A stretch of DNA of 64,000 bases from Nonomuraea coxensis DSM 45129. Its GTDB lineage: Bacteria; Actinomycetota; Actinomycetes; Streptosporangiales; Streptosporangiaceae. Position numbers and translations under genes: made by a program. Positions 43,653 to 54,395 of the stretch are shown piece by piece. A model generated the notes under the pieces. That model did no database searches. It saw only the letters and a list, made by a program, of their open reading frames with translations, and was not told where the DNA came from. Position 1 is the stretch's first letter. Every line of letters starts with the position of its first letter. The DNA lies in NCBI RefSeq assembly GCF_019397265.1, contig NZ_CP068985.1:5374501-5438500 (forward strand). Direction: 5' to 3'.

Positions 43653-46600
43653 TCACAGTTCGTTGTCGATGAGGGCGAAGATCTCCTCGTCCGAGGCGGA
43701 GTCGATCTTGTCCAGCACGCCTCCGGCGGTCGCCAGGGCCGAGCCGAGCTTGACGAGCGCGTTCTGCAGGAGGGGGACGACCCGCTCGCGGATGGCGGCG
43801 GCCTCCCCGTTGGCGTGTTCGAGCACCTGGTCGAGGTGGTCGAGGGCGGCGCGGAGCCCGTCCTCCGGCGGCGCCGGCGTCCTGGGCGGGGTGTCGGGCG
43901 GGGTCAGCGTCTCCGACAGGTGCGCGGCGAGCGAGGTGACGGTGGGGTGGTCGAAGACGAGCGTGGCGGGCAGCCGCAGCCCGGTGTCGGCGTTGAGCCG
44001 GTTGCGCAGCTCGACGGCGGTGAGTGAGTCGAAGCCGAGCTCGTTGAAAGGGCGGTCCACGTCGACGCTGTCGGCGCTGACGTGCGCGAGCACGGCGGCG
44101 ACGTGGGCCTGGACGGTCTCGGTGAGCACCCGCAGCGCCTCCTTCCGCGGCAGGGCGGCCAGGCGCCCGGCGAGCCCGGCCTGGGCGGCGGCTCCGGGGG
44201 TCGCCATCTGGCGGGGCACGCGGACCAGGCCCTTGAGCAGAGGCGGCAGGTCACCGTTCGCCGCCCGCGAGCGCAGTCCGGCCGTGTTCCATCGGGCGGC
44301 GACCATGAGCGGGTCGGGGGTGGTGAGTGCGGCGTCGAAGAGGGCCAGGCCCTGGTCGGCGGTGAGCGGGGCGATGCCGGCGCGGGCCAGGCGGGCGAGG
44401 TCTGCCTGGCCGAGGGTGCCGGTCATGGCGGAGGCGGTGTCCCACAGGCCCCAGGCGACGGAGACGGCGGGCAGGCCGAGGGCGTGGCGGTGTTCGGCGA
44501 GGGCGTCGAGGAAGGCGTTCGCGGCGGCGTAGTTGCCCTGGCCCGCGTTGCCCAGCACGCCCGCCACCGAGGAGAACAGCACGAACATCGACAGCGGCCG
44601 GTCGGAGGTCAGCTCGTGCAGGTGCCAGGCGGCGTCGGCCTTGGGGGCCAGGACGGACGCGATCCGGTCGGGGGTGAGGTCCTGTACCAGGGCGTCGTCC
44701 AGGACTCCGGCGGCGTGGACGACGCCGGACAGGCCGGGGGCCGCGTCCAGGACGGCGCGCAGGGCCTCACGGTCGGCGACGTCGCAGGCGGTGACGGTGA
44801 CATGCGCGCCCAGCTTCTCCAGCTCGGCGGTCAGCTCGGCCGCGCCGGGAGCGCCGGGCCCGCTGCGGGACAGCAGGATCAGGTCCCGCACGCCGTGCCG
44901 TTCCACCAGATGCCGGGCCACCAGCGCGCCGAGACCGCCGGTGCCGCCGGTGACCAGCACCGTGCCGTGCGGAGCGCTTTCCGGCGTGGTGGGGGCGGGG
45001 TCGCGGCGGGTCAGGCGGGGCACCCAGTACCTGCCGTCGCGTACCCGGATCCACGGCTCGCCGGTGGCGGCGAGCCGGCCCCAGGCGGTGTCGCCGTCCT
45101 CGGTCTCGACCAGCGTGAACCTGCCCGGCTGTTCCGCGTGCGCCGCGCCCACCAGGCCGCGCACCGCCGCGCCGGCGGGGTCGCCCGGCCGGGTGACGAA
45201 CGCGAGGGGCCCATCGTCGGGATGGATGGCGATGGCGTCCAGGACGCGGGCGGTCAGGTCCCTGGCGGCGGCGGCCGGGTCGGGGTCGTCGCTCACGCAG
45301 GTGATCACGACGGGCTCGGGTCCCGCCGCCGGGGGGAGCGCGGTCTCCGTCCAGTCCACGCCGTACGGGACCGGCACGGCGGCCGGAGCGGCGGTGGCCC
45401 GGGTGCGCAGGGCCTCGATCGCGAGCACGGGCGCGCCGGAGCTGTCGGCGGCCTCGACCGTGGCGTCCTGCCCGGCGGCGGACAGCCGGACGCGGAGGGC
45501 GTCCGCCTGGGCCGCGTACAGCCGGACGCCGGTGAAGGCGAACGGCAGGCGCAGCTCGTCGTCGCCGCGGGCGAGCACCAGGGGGTGGAAGGCGGCGTCG
45601 AGGAGGGCCGGGTGGATGCCGAAACCGGTCACGTCGAGGCCGTCGGGCGTGGCGACCTCGGCGTACAGGTCGTCGCCCGAACGCCAGAGAGCGCGCAGGC
45701 CCTGGAAGGCGGGGCCGTACTCGTAGCCCTGCCCGGCGAGGCGGCCGTAGCCGTCGGCGAGGTCGATCAGGGTCGCGCCCGGGGGCGGCCAGGCGGCGGC
45801 CCACGCGTACGGGGCGGCGGGCGACGGGTCCTCGGCGAGGACGCCGGAGGCGTGCCGCTGCCAGGCGTCGCCATCCGCCGGGCGGGAGAAGATCTCGACC
45901 GGGCGGCGTCCGGCTTCGGGCGGGCCGACGGTGACCTGGAGGGTGACCGTGCCGCCGGACAGGTACAGCGGGGTCTCGATGACCAGCTCGTCCAGGCGGT
46001 CGCAGCCCGCGTGGGCGGCGGCTTCGAGCGCGAGGTCGGCGAAGGCGGCCCCGGGCAGCAGGACGCCGCCGCGTACGGCGTGGTCGGCCAGCCAGGGCGC
46101 CGTCCTGCGGGCGAGCCGGCCGGTGAGCACGTACCGGTCGTCGGCGGTGGAGACCACGGTGTCGAGCAGGGGATGGCGGGAGCCGTCGAGGCCCTCGCCG
46201 CGCGGGCGGCCACCGCTCGCGATCCCGTCGCCGAGCCAGAAGCGGCTGTTCTGGAAGGCGTACGTCGGAGGCTGCGTCCGCGGACGCGGCCCACCGCCCA
46301 GCACGGCCGCCCACTCCACCGGCGCGCCCTGCACCCACGCCTGAGCCAGCGACACCAGCAACCGCGCCGGACCGCCCTCACCCCGCCGCAGCGACCCGCA
46401 CACCCCCGCCGCCACACCGGCGTCCCCGCAGATCTCCCCCACATCCCCCACCAACACCGGATGCGGACTCACCTCCACGAACACCGGCCACCGCACCGAC
46501 CCCGCAGCCACCCGCACCGCCGCGTCGAACCGCACCCGCCGGCACAAGTTCTCCACCCAATACCGGCCCGACAACTCCTCCCCCGCCACCAGCCCACCCG

Positions 46601-49052
46601 TCACCGACGAACAGAACCCCACCCGGCCAGGCCCCGACCCCACCCGCTCCAGAGCCGCCTCCAGCTCCCCCTCCAAAGCACGCATGTGCGGCGTGTGCGA
46701 GGCGTAATCCACCGCGATCCGCCGCACCCGCACCCCCGCCAGCCCAGCGGTCCCGCTCGGCGCGGCGGCCCCCGCCAGAGAAGCGGTCCCGTTCGGGGAA
46801 GCGGTCCCGTTCGGGGAAGCGGCCTCGGCCAGCGCCGCCAGCTCCTCCAATGCGGCGGCGTCCCCCGCCACCACACACCCCGACGGACCCGACTCCACCG
46901 CCACCCACAACCGGCCCCCCCACCCAGAAGCCAGCAACTCCTCCGCGCGGGACGCCGGCACATCCAACGCCGCCATCCCCCCAGAACCCGCCACCCGCTC
47001 CAACGCCCGGCTCCGCACCACCACCACCCGAGCCGCGTCCTCCAACGACAACGCCCCCGCCACACACGCCGCCGCGATCTCCCCCTGCGACTGACCCACC
47101 ACCACCTGCGGCACCACCCCAGCCGCAGCCCACACCTCCGCCAACGACACCATCACCGCCCACAACACCGGCTGCACCACCGCCGAACCCACCAACTCCG
47201 GCGCCCCCGCCTCACCACGCAACACCCCACCCGCCGACCACCCCGTCAACGGCACCAGCACCCGATCACACCGCTCCAACGCCGCCGCGAACACCGCACA
47301 CGACCCCGCCAGCTCGACCGCCATCCCCGCCCACTGCGACCCCTGACCCGGAAACACCAGCACGGCGCTCCCCACCCCCGGCGCGACGCCGCTGATCACG
47401 CAGGCGTGCGCCCGCCCCTCGGCGACCGCGTCCAGAGCGGCCAGCAGCTCCTCCCGACCGGCGGCGACCACCACCGCGCGATGCGGGAACCGCGCCCGGC
47501 GGGCCAGCGCACGCCCGGCCCCGGCCAGTTCCTCCTCCGCCACCGACGCCGCGTACTCGCGCAACCGCGCCGCCTGCGCCCGCAACGCCGGCCCGCTCCT
47601 GCCCGACACCACCCACACCAGCACCGGCCCGTCCGAGACCAGCGGCTCCCCCACAACCGCCTCGACCTCGACCTCCGGAGCGCTCTCCACGATCACGTGC
47701 GCGTTCGTGCCACTCACCCCGAAACTCGACACCCCCGCACGCGCCCGCCCCGCCAGCTCCACAGACTCGGTCAGCAACCGCACCCCACCCGCCGACCAGT
47801 CCACATGCGGCGTCGGCTCCGTGACGTGCAACGTCCTCGGCAGCACACCGTGCCGCAACGCCATCACCATCTTGATCACACCCGCCACCCCGGCAGCCGC
47901 CTGCGTATGCCCGAGGTTCGACTTGACCGAGCCCAGCCACAGCGGCCGGTCGGCGGGACGTCCGCGCCCATAGGTGGCGAGCAGGGCCTGGGCCTCGATG
48001 GGGTCGCCGAGGGTGGTGCCGGTGCCGTGCGCCTCGACCACGTCGACGTCGCGGGTGTCGAGGAGGGCGTCGGCCAGCGCCTGCCGGATCACGCGCTCCT
48101 GGGCGGGGCCGCTGGGCGCGGTCATGCCGTTGCTGGCCCCGTCCTGGTTGACGGCCGTGCCGCGCACGACGGCGAGGATGCGCCGGTTGTTGCGGCGCGC
48201 GTCGGACAGGCGTTCCAGGACGAGCACGCCGACGCCTTCTGCCCACGCGGCCCCGTCGGCCGAGGCCGAGAACGACTTGCACCGTCCGTCCGGTGCGAGG
48301 GCGCGCTGCCGGGAGAACTCCACGAACGGCACCGGCGACGACATGACCGTCACGCCCCCGGCCAGCGCGAGCGGGCACTCGCCGCGCCGCAGCGCCTGCA
48401 CGGCGAGGTGCAGCGCGACCAGCGACGACGAGCACGCCGTGTCCACCGTCAGCGACGGCCCTTCCAGGCCGAGCGTGTACGAGACGCGCCCGGACATCAC
48501 GCTGGGCGCGCTGGAGGTGAACAGGGTGCCCTCGACGGACTCGGGCGCGCCGGCGAGGAAGCGGGTGGAGTAGTAGTCGTACATGTTGCCCGCGTAGACG
48601 CCGGTGCGGCTGCCCCGGAGCGTGCCCGGCTCGATCTCGGCCCGTTCCAGGGCCTCCCAGCAGGTCTGCAGGAACAGCCGGTGCTGCGGGTCGGTGGCGA
48701 GGGCGTTGCGCGGGCTGACGCCGAAGAAGGCCGCGTCGAAGTCGGCCGCGTCGTGGAGGAAGCCGCCGTGCCGGGTGTACGACTTGCCGGCCGCCCCGGG
48801 GTCCGGGTCGTAGAGGTCCTCGACGTCCCAGCCCCGGTCCTCCGGGAACTCGCCGATGGCGTCCACGCCGGCGGTGACCAGCTCCCACAGGTCCTCCGGC
48901 GAGCCCACGCCGCCGGGGAAGCGGCAGGCCATGCCGACGATCGCCACCGGCTCGTGCCGGCGGCCCTCCTCCTCGGCCAGGCGCCGCCGGGTCTCCGACA
49001 GCTCCACCGTGGCCCGCCTGAGGTAGTCGCGCAGCTTGTCCTCGGTACGCAT
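43653..49052 (-). CDS. PKS module 3: KS-AT(methylmalonyl)-DH-KR-ACP
   Basis: The 1799-residue module. N-terminal docking coil ([20 protein letters not shown]). [10 protein letters not shown] near 207. AT: GQSQGEI near 654 and YASH near 780, the methylmalonyl signature. [16 protein letters not shown] near 990 (HxxxGxxxxP intact) and [21 protein letters not shown] near 1369 with the LDD motif (VLDDALV) of B-type reductases. [14 protein letters not shown] near 1674. C-terminal docking helix [15 protein letters not shown]. It should add a methyl-branched alpha,beta-unsaturated unit. The AT carries an extra stretch of about 28 residues with an 18-bp repeat. Parts of its KS, AT and KR are nearly identical to neighbours (see repeat entries). 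The stop overlaps a possible GTG start of the next gene. Confidence 0.94.
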   Translation of the reverse strand: MRTEDKLRDYLRRATVELSETRRRLAEEEGRRHEPVAIVGMACRFPGGVGSPEDLWELVTAGVDAIGEFPEDRGWDVEDLYDPDPGAAGKSYTRHGGFLHDAADFDAAFFGVSPRNALATDPQHRLFLQTCWEALERAEIEPGTLRGSRTGVYAGNMYDYYSTRFLAGAPESVEGTLFTSSAPSVMSGRVSYTLGLEGPSLTVDTACSSSLVALHLAVQALRRGECPLALAGGVTVMSSPVPFVEFSRQRALAPDGRCKSFSASADGAAWAEGVGVLVLERLSDARRNNRRILAVVRGTAVNQDGASNGMTAPSGPAQERVIRQALADALLDTRDVDVVEAHGTGTTLGDPIEAQALLATYGRGRPADRPLWLGSVKSNLGHTQAAAGVAGVIKMVMALRHGVLPRTLHVTEPTPHVDWSAGGVRLLTESVELAGRARAGVSSFGVSGTNAHVIVESAPEVEVEAVVGEPLVSDGPVLVWVVSGRSGPALRAQAARLREYAASVAEEELAGAGRALARRARFPHRAVVVAAGREELLAALDAVAEGRAHACVISGVAPGVGSAVLVFPGQGSQWAGMAVELAGSCAVFAAALERCDRVLVPLTGWSAGGVLRGEAGAPELVGSAVVQPVLWAVMVSLAEVWAAAGVVPQVVVGQSQGEIAAACVAGALSLEDAARVVVVRSRALERVAGSGGMAALDVPASRAEELLASGWGGRLWVAVESGPSGCVVAGDAAALEELAALAEAASPNGTASPNGTASLAGAAAPSGTAGLAGVRVRRIAVDYASHTPHMRALEGELEAALERVGSGPGRVGFCSSVTGGLVAGEELSGRYWVENLCRRVRFDAAVRVAAGSVRWPVFVEVSPHPVLVGDVGEICGDAGVAAGVCGSLRRGEGGPARLLVSLAQAWVQGAPVEWAAVLGGGPRPRTQPPTYAFQNSRFWLGDGIASGGRPRGEGLDGSRHPLLDTVVSTADDRYVLTGRLARRTAPWLADHAVRGGVLLPGAAFADLALEAAAHAGCDRLDELVIETPLYLSGGTVTLQVTVGPPEAGRRPVEIFSRPADGDAWQRHASGVLAEDPSPAAPYAWAAAWPPPGATLIDLADGYGRLAGQGYEYGPAFQGLRALWRSGDDLYAEVATPDGLDVTGFGIHPALLDAAFHPLVLARGDDELRLPFAFTGVRLYAAQADALRVRLSAAGQDATVEAADSSGAPVLAIEALRTRATAAPAAVPVPYGVDWTETALPPAAGPEPVVITCVSDDPDPAAAARDLTARVLDAIAIHPDDGPLAFVTRPGDPAGAAVRGLVGAAHAEQPGRFTLVETEDGDTAWGRLAATGEPWIRVRDGRYWVPRLTRRDPAPTTPESAPHGTVLVTGGTGGLGALVARHLVERHGVRDLILLSRSGPGAPGAAELTAELEKLGAHVTVTACDVADREALRAVLDAAPGLSGVVHAAGVLDDALVQDLTPDRIASVLAPKADAAWHLHELTSDRPLSMFVLFSSVAGVLGNAGQGNYAAANAFLDALAEHRHALGLPAVSVAWGLWDTASAMTGTLGQADLARLARAGIAPLTADQGLALFDAALTTPDPLMVAARWNTAGLRSRAANGDLPPLLKGLVRVPRQMATPGAAAQAGLAGRLAALPRKEALRVLTETVQAHVAAVLAHVSADSVDVDRPFNELGFDSLTAVELRNRLNADTGLRLPATLVFDHPTVTSLAAHLSETLTPPDTPPRTPAPPEDGLRAALDHLDQVLEHANGEAAAIRERVVPLLQNALVKLGSALATAGGVLDKIDSASDEEIFALIDNEL
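44292..44955 (-). repeat. Duplicated KR segment, module 3 copy (pair of 55079-55750)
   Basis: About 660 bp covering most of the KR domain (TGGTGGLG to the end of the reductase) is nearly identical to 55079-55750 in module 1, with only scattered substitutions, including at silent positions. This indicates recent duplication or gene conversion. Confidence 0.85.
46255..47935 (-). repeat. Duplicated AT cassette, module 3 copy (pair of 57195-58787)
   Basis: Two blocks (about 46255-47360 and 47540-47935) are almost base-identical to 57195-58222 and 58395-58787 in module 1, including third codon positions. They cover the KS C-terminal end, the KS-AT linker and nearly the whole AT. Between the blocks (AT N-terminal linker) the two copies differ. 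Codon use in the blocks (many TTG, GGG, GTT, TCT codons in the coding sense) is unlike the flanking DH and KS. Confidence 0.85.
46738..46826 (-). repeat. Repeat-driven insertion inside the module 3 AT
   Basis: Two exact tandem copies of GAAGCGGTCCCGTTCGGG (46780-46797, 46798-46815) and partial third and degenerate copies code for repeated S-P-N-G-T-A residues (about 744-772). The otherwise near-identical module 1 AT has only about five residues (GSAVFDG) at this place. The insertion lies just before the [12 protein letters not shown] segment; function may be kept, as it falls in a surface loop. Confidence 0.85.
47960..48535 (-). repeat. Duplicated KS segment, module 3 copy (pair of 53302-53875)
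   Basis: The KS core around the active-site cysteine and the EAHGTGT histidine is almost identical at base level to module 2 (53302-53875), whereas module 1 differs here. Module 3 is therefore a mosaic: module 2-like KS with module 1-like AT and KR. Confidence 0.8.
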
Positions 49053-49070
49053 AGGGGTGGCGCCTTCCGC

Positions 49071-52000
49071 TCAGAGTTCGTTGTCGATGAGGGCGAAGAT
49101 CTCCTCGTCGGAGGCGCCGTCGATCTTGTCCATGACGGTGCCGGGAGCGCTCTGCGGGGCGCCGAACCTGGCCAGGCCGCTCTGCAGCACGGCGACGAGC
49201 TTGCTGCGGATGGCCTCGCCGTCGTCCTTGGCGCTGCTGAGCATGGAGCCGACCCGTTCGAGCGCGCCGCGCAGCGTCTCCTCCGGCGAGGGGGTCGCGG
49301 CGGCGGGGGCGAGCGTGCTGAACAGGTATTCGGCGAGCGAGCCGACCGTGGGGTGGTCGAAGACGAGCGTGGCGGGCAGCCGCAGCCCGGTGTCGGCGTT
49401 GAGCCGGTTGCGCAGCTCGACGGCGGTCAGGGAGTCGAAGCCGAGCTGGGTGAACGCGCGGTCGACGCTGATCTTGTCGGCGCTGCCGTGGGCGAGGACG
49501 ACGGCGACGTGCCTGCGTACCCGGTCGGTGAGCAGGCGCAGCCCTTCCTCCCTGGTCAGCTCGGCCAGGCGGGACATCAGCGAGGTCAGGCTCTCGCCCT
49601 GCTCGCCGGCGGCGGCCCTGCGGGGCGCGCGGACCAGGTTCTTGAGCAGGTGCGGCAGGCCGCCGTTCGCCGCCCGGTCGCGCAGGCCGGCGTTGTCCCA
49701 GCGGACCGCGACCACGAGGGGGTCGGCGGCGGTCAGGGCGGCGTCGAACAGGGCGAGGCCCTGCTCGACGGCCAGCGGGGCGATGCCGGCGCGGGCGAGC
49801 CTGGCGACGTCCGCGCGGCTCAGCTCGCCGCTCATCCCGGACGCGGTGTCCCACAGGCCCCAGGCGACGGAGACGGCGGGCAGTCCGAGGTGGCGGCGGT
49901 GCTCGGCGAGGGCGTCGAGGAAGGCGTTCGCGGCGGCGTAGTTGCCCTGACCGGCGTTGCCGAGCACCCCGGCCAGCGACGAGAACAGCACGAACATCGA
50001 CAGCGGCCGGTCGAGCGTCAGCTCGTGCAGGTGCCAGGCCGCGTCCGCCTTGGGGGCGAGCACCGTGGCCACCCGTTCGGGCGTCAGGTCCGCGACGAGG
50101 GCGTCGTCCAGGACGCCGGCCGCGTGCACGACCCCGGTCAGTACGGGCACCTCGGCGAGCACGGCCGCCAGCGCGTCCCGGTCGCCGGCGTCGCACGCCC
50201 TGACGGTGACACGCGCCCCCAGCTCCTCCAGCTCCGCCACGAGGTCCGGCGCGCCAGGTGCGCCGGGGCCGCGCCGGGACAGCAGCAGCAGGTCGCGTAC
50301 CCCGTGCCGCTCGGCCAGCCGCCGCGCGACCAGCGCCCCGAGGCCGCCGGTGCCGCCGGTCACCAGCACCGTCCCCGGCAGGTCCGGCGGCTCCGCGGCC
50401 TGCGCGGGGACGGGGGCGCGGCGGGCGAGGCGGGGCGCGAGGAGCCAGCCGTCGCGGACGCGGACCTGCGGCTCGCCGGTGGCGACGACCCGGGACCAGT
50501 CGGTGTGGTCCTCCTCGGCCTCGGCCAGCACGAACCGGCCGGGCTGCTCGGCCTGCGCCGCCCGCACCAGACCCCGTACGGCGGCGCCGGCCAGGTCGCC
50601 GGGCCGGGTGACGAACAGCAGCCGCGAGTCGGCCAGCCGTTCGTCGTGGAGGGCGTCCAGCACCTGGGCGGTGAGCCGCCGGAGTTCGGCGGGCGTGCCG
50701 CCGGGCCCGCTCACGCACGGGATGACGACGGCCTCGGCGTCGCCGGGTTCGGCGGCGGCCTCCACCCAGTCCACGCCGTAGGAGGCGGGCGCGGGCGAGC
50801 CGCCGAGCGCGCCGGCGGGCAGCGGCCGGGTACGGACCGAGCCGAGCGCGAACGCGGCCCGTCCCGCCTGGTCGGCGGCCTCGATGGCCCATCCGTCGCC
50901 GCCGGCCGGGGTGAGCCGTACCCGCAGCTCCCTGGCGCCGGCGGCGAGCAGGCGCACCCGGCGCAGCTCGAACGGCACCCGCAGGGCGCCGTCCCCGGTG
51001 GCGTCCCCGGCGACCAGCAGCGGGTGGAACATGGCGTCCAGCAGGGCGGGGTGGATGCCGTACCCGTCGGGGTCCACGTCGTCGGGCAGCGCCACCTCGG
51101 CGTACAGGTCCTCGCCGCGCCGCCAGGCGGCGCGCAGGCCCTGGAAGGCGGGGCCGTACTCGTAGCCCTGACCGGCCAGGCGCTCGTAGCCGCCGGCGAG
51201 CTCGACGGGCAGGGCGTCGGCGGGCGGCCAGGAGGTCGCCCAGGCGGCGGGCCCGTCGTCGTCGCGGTCCTCGGCGAGCGTGCCGGACAGGTGGCGGGTC
51301 CAGCCGGCGTCGGGGTCGGCGGCCGGGCGGGAGTGCACCCGTACGGGCCGGGTCCCTGAATCGTCCGGCCGGTCCACGACGACCTGGACGGCGACCTCGC
51401 CGCGGGCGGGCAGCACCAGCGGCGTCTCGAACATCAGCTCCTCCACCAGCCCGAGCCCGGCGCGGGCCCCGGCCGCGAGCACGAGGTCGGCGAGCGCCGC
51501 GCCCGGCAGGACGACGGAGCCGCCGACGGCGTGGTCGGCCAGCCAGGGGGCCGCGGCGGCGGACAGGCGGCCGGTGAGCGCCACGGGCCCGTCGTCGGCC
51601 AGCTCGACGGCCGCGCCGAGCAGCGGGTGCCCGGCGTCGTGCAGTCCGGCGGCGGCCAGGCCGGCGCCGCGTACGGGGCCGCCGAGCCAGTAGCGTTCGC
51701 GTTCGTAGGCGTAGCCGGGCAGGTCGAGGCGGCGGCCGTGGCGGGACAGCTCCGCCCAGTCCACGTCGATCCCGGCGGTCCACGCGCCGGCCAGGCAGGC
51801 CGCGAGGGCGTCCGGCTCGTCGTGGTCGCGGCGGTGCAGGGCGAGGATCGCGGCGTCGTCGCGGGTGACGCAGTCGTGCGCCATGCCGGCGAGCACGGCT
51901 CTGGGCCCGGCCTCCAGGTAGACGCCCGCGCCGCCTTCCTCCAGCGCGGTGACGGCGGCGTGGAACAGGACCGGCTGCCGGATCTGGGCGAGCCAGTAGC

Positions 52001-54395
52001 CGGGGTCCGTCCAGTCGCCGGGGGCGCCGGTGACGTACGGGACGCGGCGCGCGCCGAACGTCACCCCGGCCAGCTCGGCGGCGAACGCGTCGAGCATCGG
52101 CTCCATGAGCGGCGAGTGGAAGGCGTGGCTGACCGGGAGCCTGCGGGTGCGCCGGCCCTGCGCCCGCCAGTGCTCGGCGACCGCCAGGCAGGGCCCTTCC
52201 GCGCCGGAGATCACGACGCTGGAGGGGCCGTTGACGGCGGCGACCCCGACCCGGTCGGCCAGCCCGTCGAGGGTGGGGGCGAGCTCGCCGGGGGTGGCGG
52301 CGACGGCGACCATGGCGCCGGGCTCGCACAGCTCGCGCATCAGCCGGCCGCGGGCGGCGATCAGGCGGGCGGCGTCGGCGAGCGACCAGATTCCGGCGGC
52401 GTGGGCGGCGGCGTACTCGCCGACGGAGTGCCCGGCGACCACGGCGGGCCTCACGCCGAGGGACTCCAGCAGCCGGTGGGCGGCCACCTCGAAGGCGAAC
52501 AGCGCGGGCTGGGTGTAGGCGGTGTCGTCGAGCAGCGCGGCCTCGGGGGTGCCGGGCGCGGCCCACATGACGTCGCGCAGGGGGCGGTCCAGGTGCGGGG
52601 CGAGCGCGGCCAGCACCTCGTCCAGCGCGGCGGCGAACACCGGCGAGGCGGCGGCGAGCCCTTTCCCCATGCCGGGCCGCTGGCCGCCCTGGCCGGTGAA
52701 CAGCAGCGCGAGGCGGGGCTGCTCCCCGGCGACGCCCTCGATCACGTCGGGCGCGCTCTCGCCGCGCGCGTAGCGGGCGAGCTGCCCGGTCAGGGACTCG
52801 CGGTCGTGCCCGAGCACGACGGCGCGCTGCGGGAGCGCGGGGCGCGCGGCCAGGGAGCGGGCGACGTCGGCCGCGCCGGGCCGCCCGCCGGTGACGTACG
52901 TGTGCAGCCGCCCGGCCTGCGCGGCCAGCGACCCGGGGCCGCGGGCGCTGATCGGCCAGGCGAGCGGGCCGGTGAAGACGGGGGCGGGGGGCGGCTCCGG
53001 CGCGGGGTCGTACTCCTCGACGATGGCGTGGGCGTTGGTGCCGCTGATGCCGAAGCTGGACACCCCGGCCCGGCGCGGCTGGTCGCCGCGCGCCCACTCC
53101 GTCCGCTCGGTGAGGAGCCGGACGTCGCCCGCCGACCAGTCCACGTGCGGGGTGGGCTCGGTGACGTGCAGGGTCTTCGGCAGGACGCCGTGCCGCAGCG
53201 CCATCACCATCTTGATGACGCCGGCCATCCCGGCGGCGGCCTGGGTGTGGCCGAGGTTGGACTTGACCGAGCCGAGCCAGAGGGGACGGTCGGCGGGGCG
53301 CCGGCGGCCGTAGGTGGCGAGCAGGGCCTGGGCCTCGATGGGGTCGCCGAGGGTGGTGCCGGTGCCGTGCGCCTCGACCACGTCGACGTCGCGGGTGTCG
53401 AGGAGGGCGTCGGCCAGCGCCTGCTGGATGACGCGCTCCTGGGCGGGGCCGCTGGGCGCGGTCATGCCGTTGCTGGCCCCGTCCTGGTTGACGGCCGTGC
53501 CGCGCACGACGGCGAGGATGCGCCGGTTGTTGCGGCGGGCCTGGGAGAGGCGTTCCAGGACGAGCACGCCGACGCCCTCGGCCCACGCGGCCCCGTCGGC
53601 GGAGGCGGAGAACGACTTGCACCGCCCGTCCGGGGCGAGGCCGCGCTGCCGGCAGAACTCGACGAAGGCGTCCGGGCTGGCGATCACGGTCACGCCGCCC
53701 GCCAGCGCCAGCGAGCACTCGCCGCGCCGCAGCGCCTGCACGGCGAGGTGCAGCGCGACCAGCGACGACGAGCACGCCGTGTCCACCGTCAGCGACGGCC
53801 CTTCCAGGCCGAACGTGTACGAGACGCGCCCGGACAGGACGCTCGGCGTGCTGGAGGTGAGCAGGCTTCCTTCCAGCGACGGCGGCACCGCGCCGTGCAT
53901 GTGGCGCGAGGAGTAGTCGTTGTACATGTTGCCCGCGTAGACGCCGGTGTCGCTGCCACGCAGTGAGGCGGGGTCGATGCCGGCGTGCTCCAGCGCGTCC
54001 CAGGACGACTCCAGGAACAGCCGGTGCTGCGGGTCGGTGGACAGGGCGCTGCGCGGGCTCATGCCGAAGAAGGCCGCGTCGAAGTCGCCCGCGTCGTACA
54101 GGAAGCCGCCGTGGCGGGTGTACGTCCTGCCGATCGCCTCCGGGTCGGGGTCGTACAGGCTCTCGACGTCCCAGTCCCGGTCGCCGGGGAACTCGCCGAT
54201 CGCGTCCCTCCCCTCGGCCACCAGCTCCCACAGGTCCTCCGGCGAGCCCACGCCGCCGGGGAAGCGGCAGGCCATGCCGACGATCGCCACCGGCTCGTGC
54301 CGGCGGCTCTCCTCGTCCGCGAGCCGCTGGCGAGCCTCGGTCAGCTCGACGGCGACCCGCTTCAGGTATTCGCGAAGCCTGTCCTCATTGGCCAT
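49071..54395 (-). CDS. PKS module 2: KS-AT(malonyl)-DH-KR-ACP
   Basis: The 1774-residue module. Docking coil at the N-terminus ([20 protein letters not shown]). [10 protein letters not shown] near 207. AT: GHSVGEY near 655 and HAFHS near 756, malonyl-specific. [16 protein letters not shown] near 954, intact HxxxGxxxxP, with [21 protein letters not shown] near 1348 and LDD motif. [14 protein letters not shown] near 1652. C-terminal docking helix [15 protein letters not shown]. It should add an unbranched double-bond unit. ATG 54395 overlaps the upstream gene by 11 bp; the stop is 18 bp before the module 3 ATG. Its AT is not part of the duplicated methylmalonyl cassette shared by modules 1 and 3. 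Confidence 0.94.
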   Translation of the reverse strand: MANEDRLREYLKRVAVELTEARQRLADEESRRHEPVAIVGMACRFPGGVGSPEDLWELVAEGRDAIGEFPGDRDWDVESLYDPDPEAIGRTYTRHGGFLYDAGDFDAAFFGMSPRSALSTDPQHRLFLESSWDALEHAGIDPASLRGSDTGVYAGNMYNDYSSRHMHGAVPPSLEGSLLTSSTPSVLSGRVSYTFGLEGPSLTVDTACSSSLVALHLAVQALRRGECSLALAGGVTVIASPDAFVEFCRQRGLAPDGRCKSFSASADGAAWAEGVGVLVLERLSQARRNNRRILAVVRGTAVNQDGASNGMTAPSGPAQERVIQQALADALLDTRDVDVVEAHGTGTTLGDPIEAQALLATYGRRRPADRPLWLGSVKSNLGHTQAAAGMAGVIKMVMALRHGVLPKTLHVTEPTPHVDWSAGDVRLLTERTEWARGDQPRRAGVSSFGISGTNAHAIVEEYDPAPEPPPAPVFTGPLAWPISARGPGSLAAQAGRLHTYVTGGRPGAADVARSLAARPALPQRAVVLGHDRESLTGQLARYARGESAPDVIEGVAGEQPRLALLFTGQGGQRPGMGKGLAAASPVFAAALDEVLAALAPHLDRPLRDVMWAAPGTPEAALLDDTAYTQPALFAFEVAAHRLLESLGVRPAVVAGHSVGEYAAAHAAGIWSLADAARLIAARGRLMRELCEPGAMVAVAATPGELAPTLDGLADRVGVAAVNGPSSVVISGAEGPCLAVAEHWRAQGRRTRRLPVSHAFHSPLMEPMLDAFAAELAGVTFGARRVPYVTGAPGDWTDPGYWLAQIRQPVLFHAAVTALEEGGAGVYLEAGPRAVLAGMAHDCVTRDDAAILALHRRDHDEPDALAACLAGAWTAGIDVDWAELSRHGRRLDLPGYAYERERYWLGGPVRGAGLAAAGLHDAGHPLLGAAVELADDGPVALTGRLSAAAAPWLADHAVGGSVVLPGAALADLVLAAGARAGLGLVEELMFETPLVLPARGEVAVQVVVDRPDDSGTRPVRVHSRPAADPDAGWTRHLSGTLAEDRDDDGPAAWATSWPPADALPVELAGGYERLAGQGYEYGPAFQGLRAAWRRGEDLYAEVALPDDVDPDGYGIHPALLDAMFHPLLVAGDATGDGALRVPFELRRVRLLAAGARELRVRLTPAGGDGWAIEAADQAGRAAFALGSVRTRPLPAGALGGSPAPASYGVDWVEAAAEPGDAEAVVIPCVSGPGGTPAELRRLTAQVLDALHDERLADSRLLFVTRPGDLAGAAVRGLVRAAQAEQPGRFVLAEAEEDHTDWSRVVATGEPQVRVRDGWLLAPRLARRAPVPAQAAEPPDLPGTVLVTGGTGGLGALVARRLAERHGVRDLLLLSRRGPGAPGAPDLVAELEELGARVTVRACDAGDRDALAAVLAEVPVLTGVVHAAGVLDDALVADLTPERVATVLAPKADAAWHLHELTLDRPLSMFVLFSSLAGVLGNAGQGNYAAANAFLDALAEHRRHLGLPAVSVAWGLWDTASGMSGELSRADVARLARAGIAPLAVEQGLALFDAALTAADPLVVAVRWDNAGLRDRAANGGLPHLLKNLVRAPRRAAAGEQGESLTSLMSRLAELTREEGLRLLTDRVRRHVAVVLAHGSADKISVDRAFTQLGFDSLTAVELRNRLNADTGLRLPATLVFDHPTVGSLAEYLFSTLAPAAATPSPEETLRGALERVGSMLSSAKDDGEAIRSKLVAVLQSGLARFGAPQSAPGTVMDKIDGASDEEIFALIDNEL
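53302..53875 (-). repeat. Duplicated KS segment, module 2 copy (pair of 47960-48535)
   Basis: Partner of the module 3 KS core; see that entry for what the pair shows. Confidence 0.8.
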
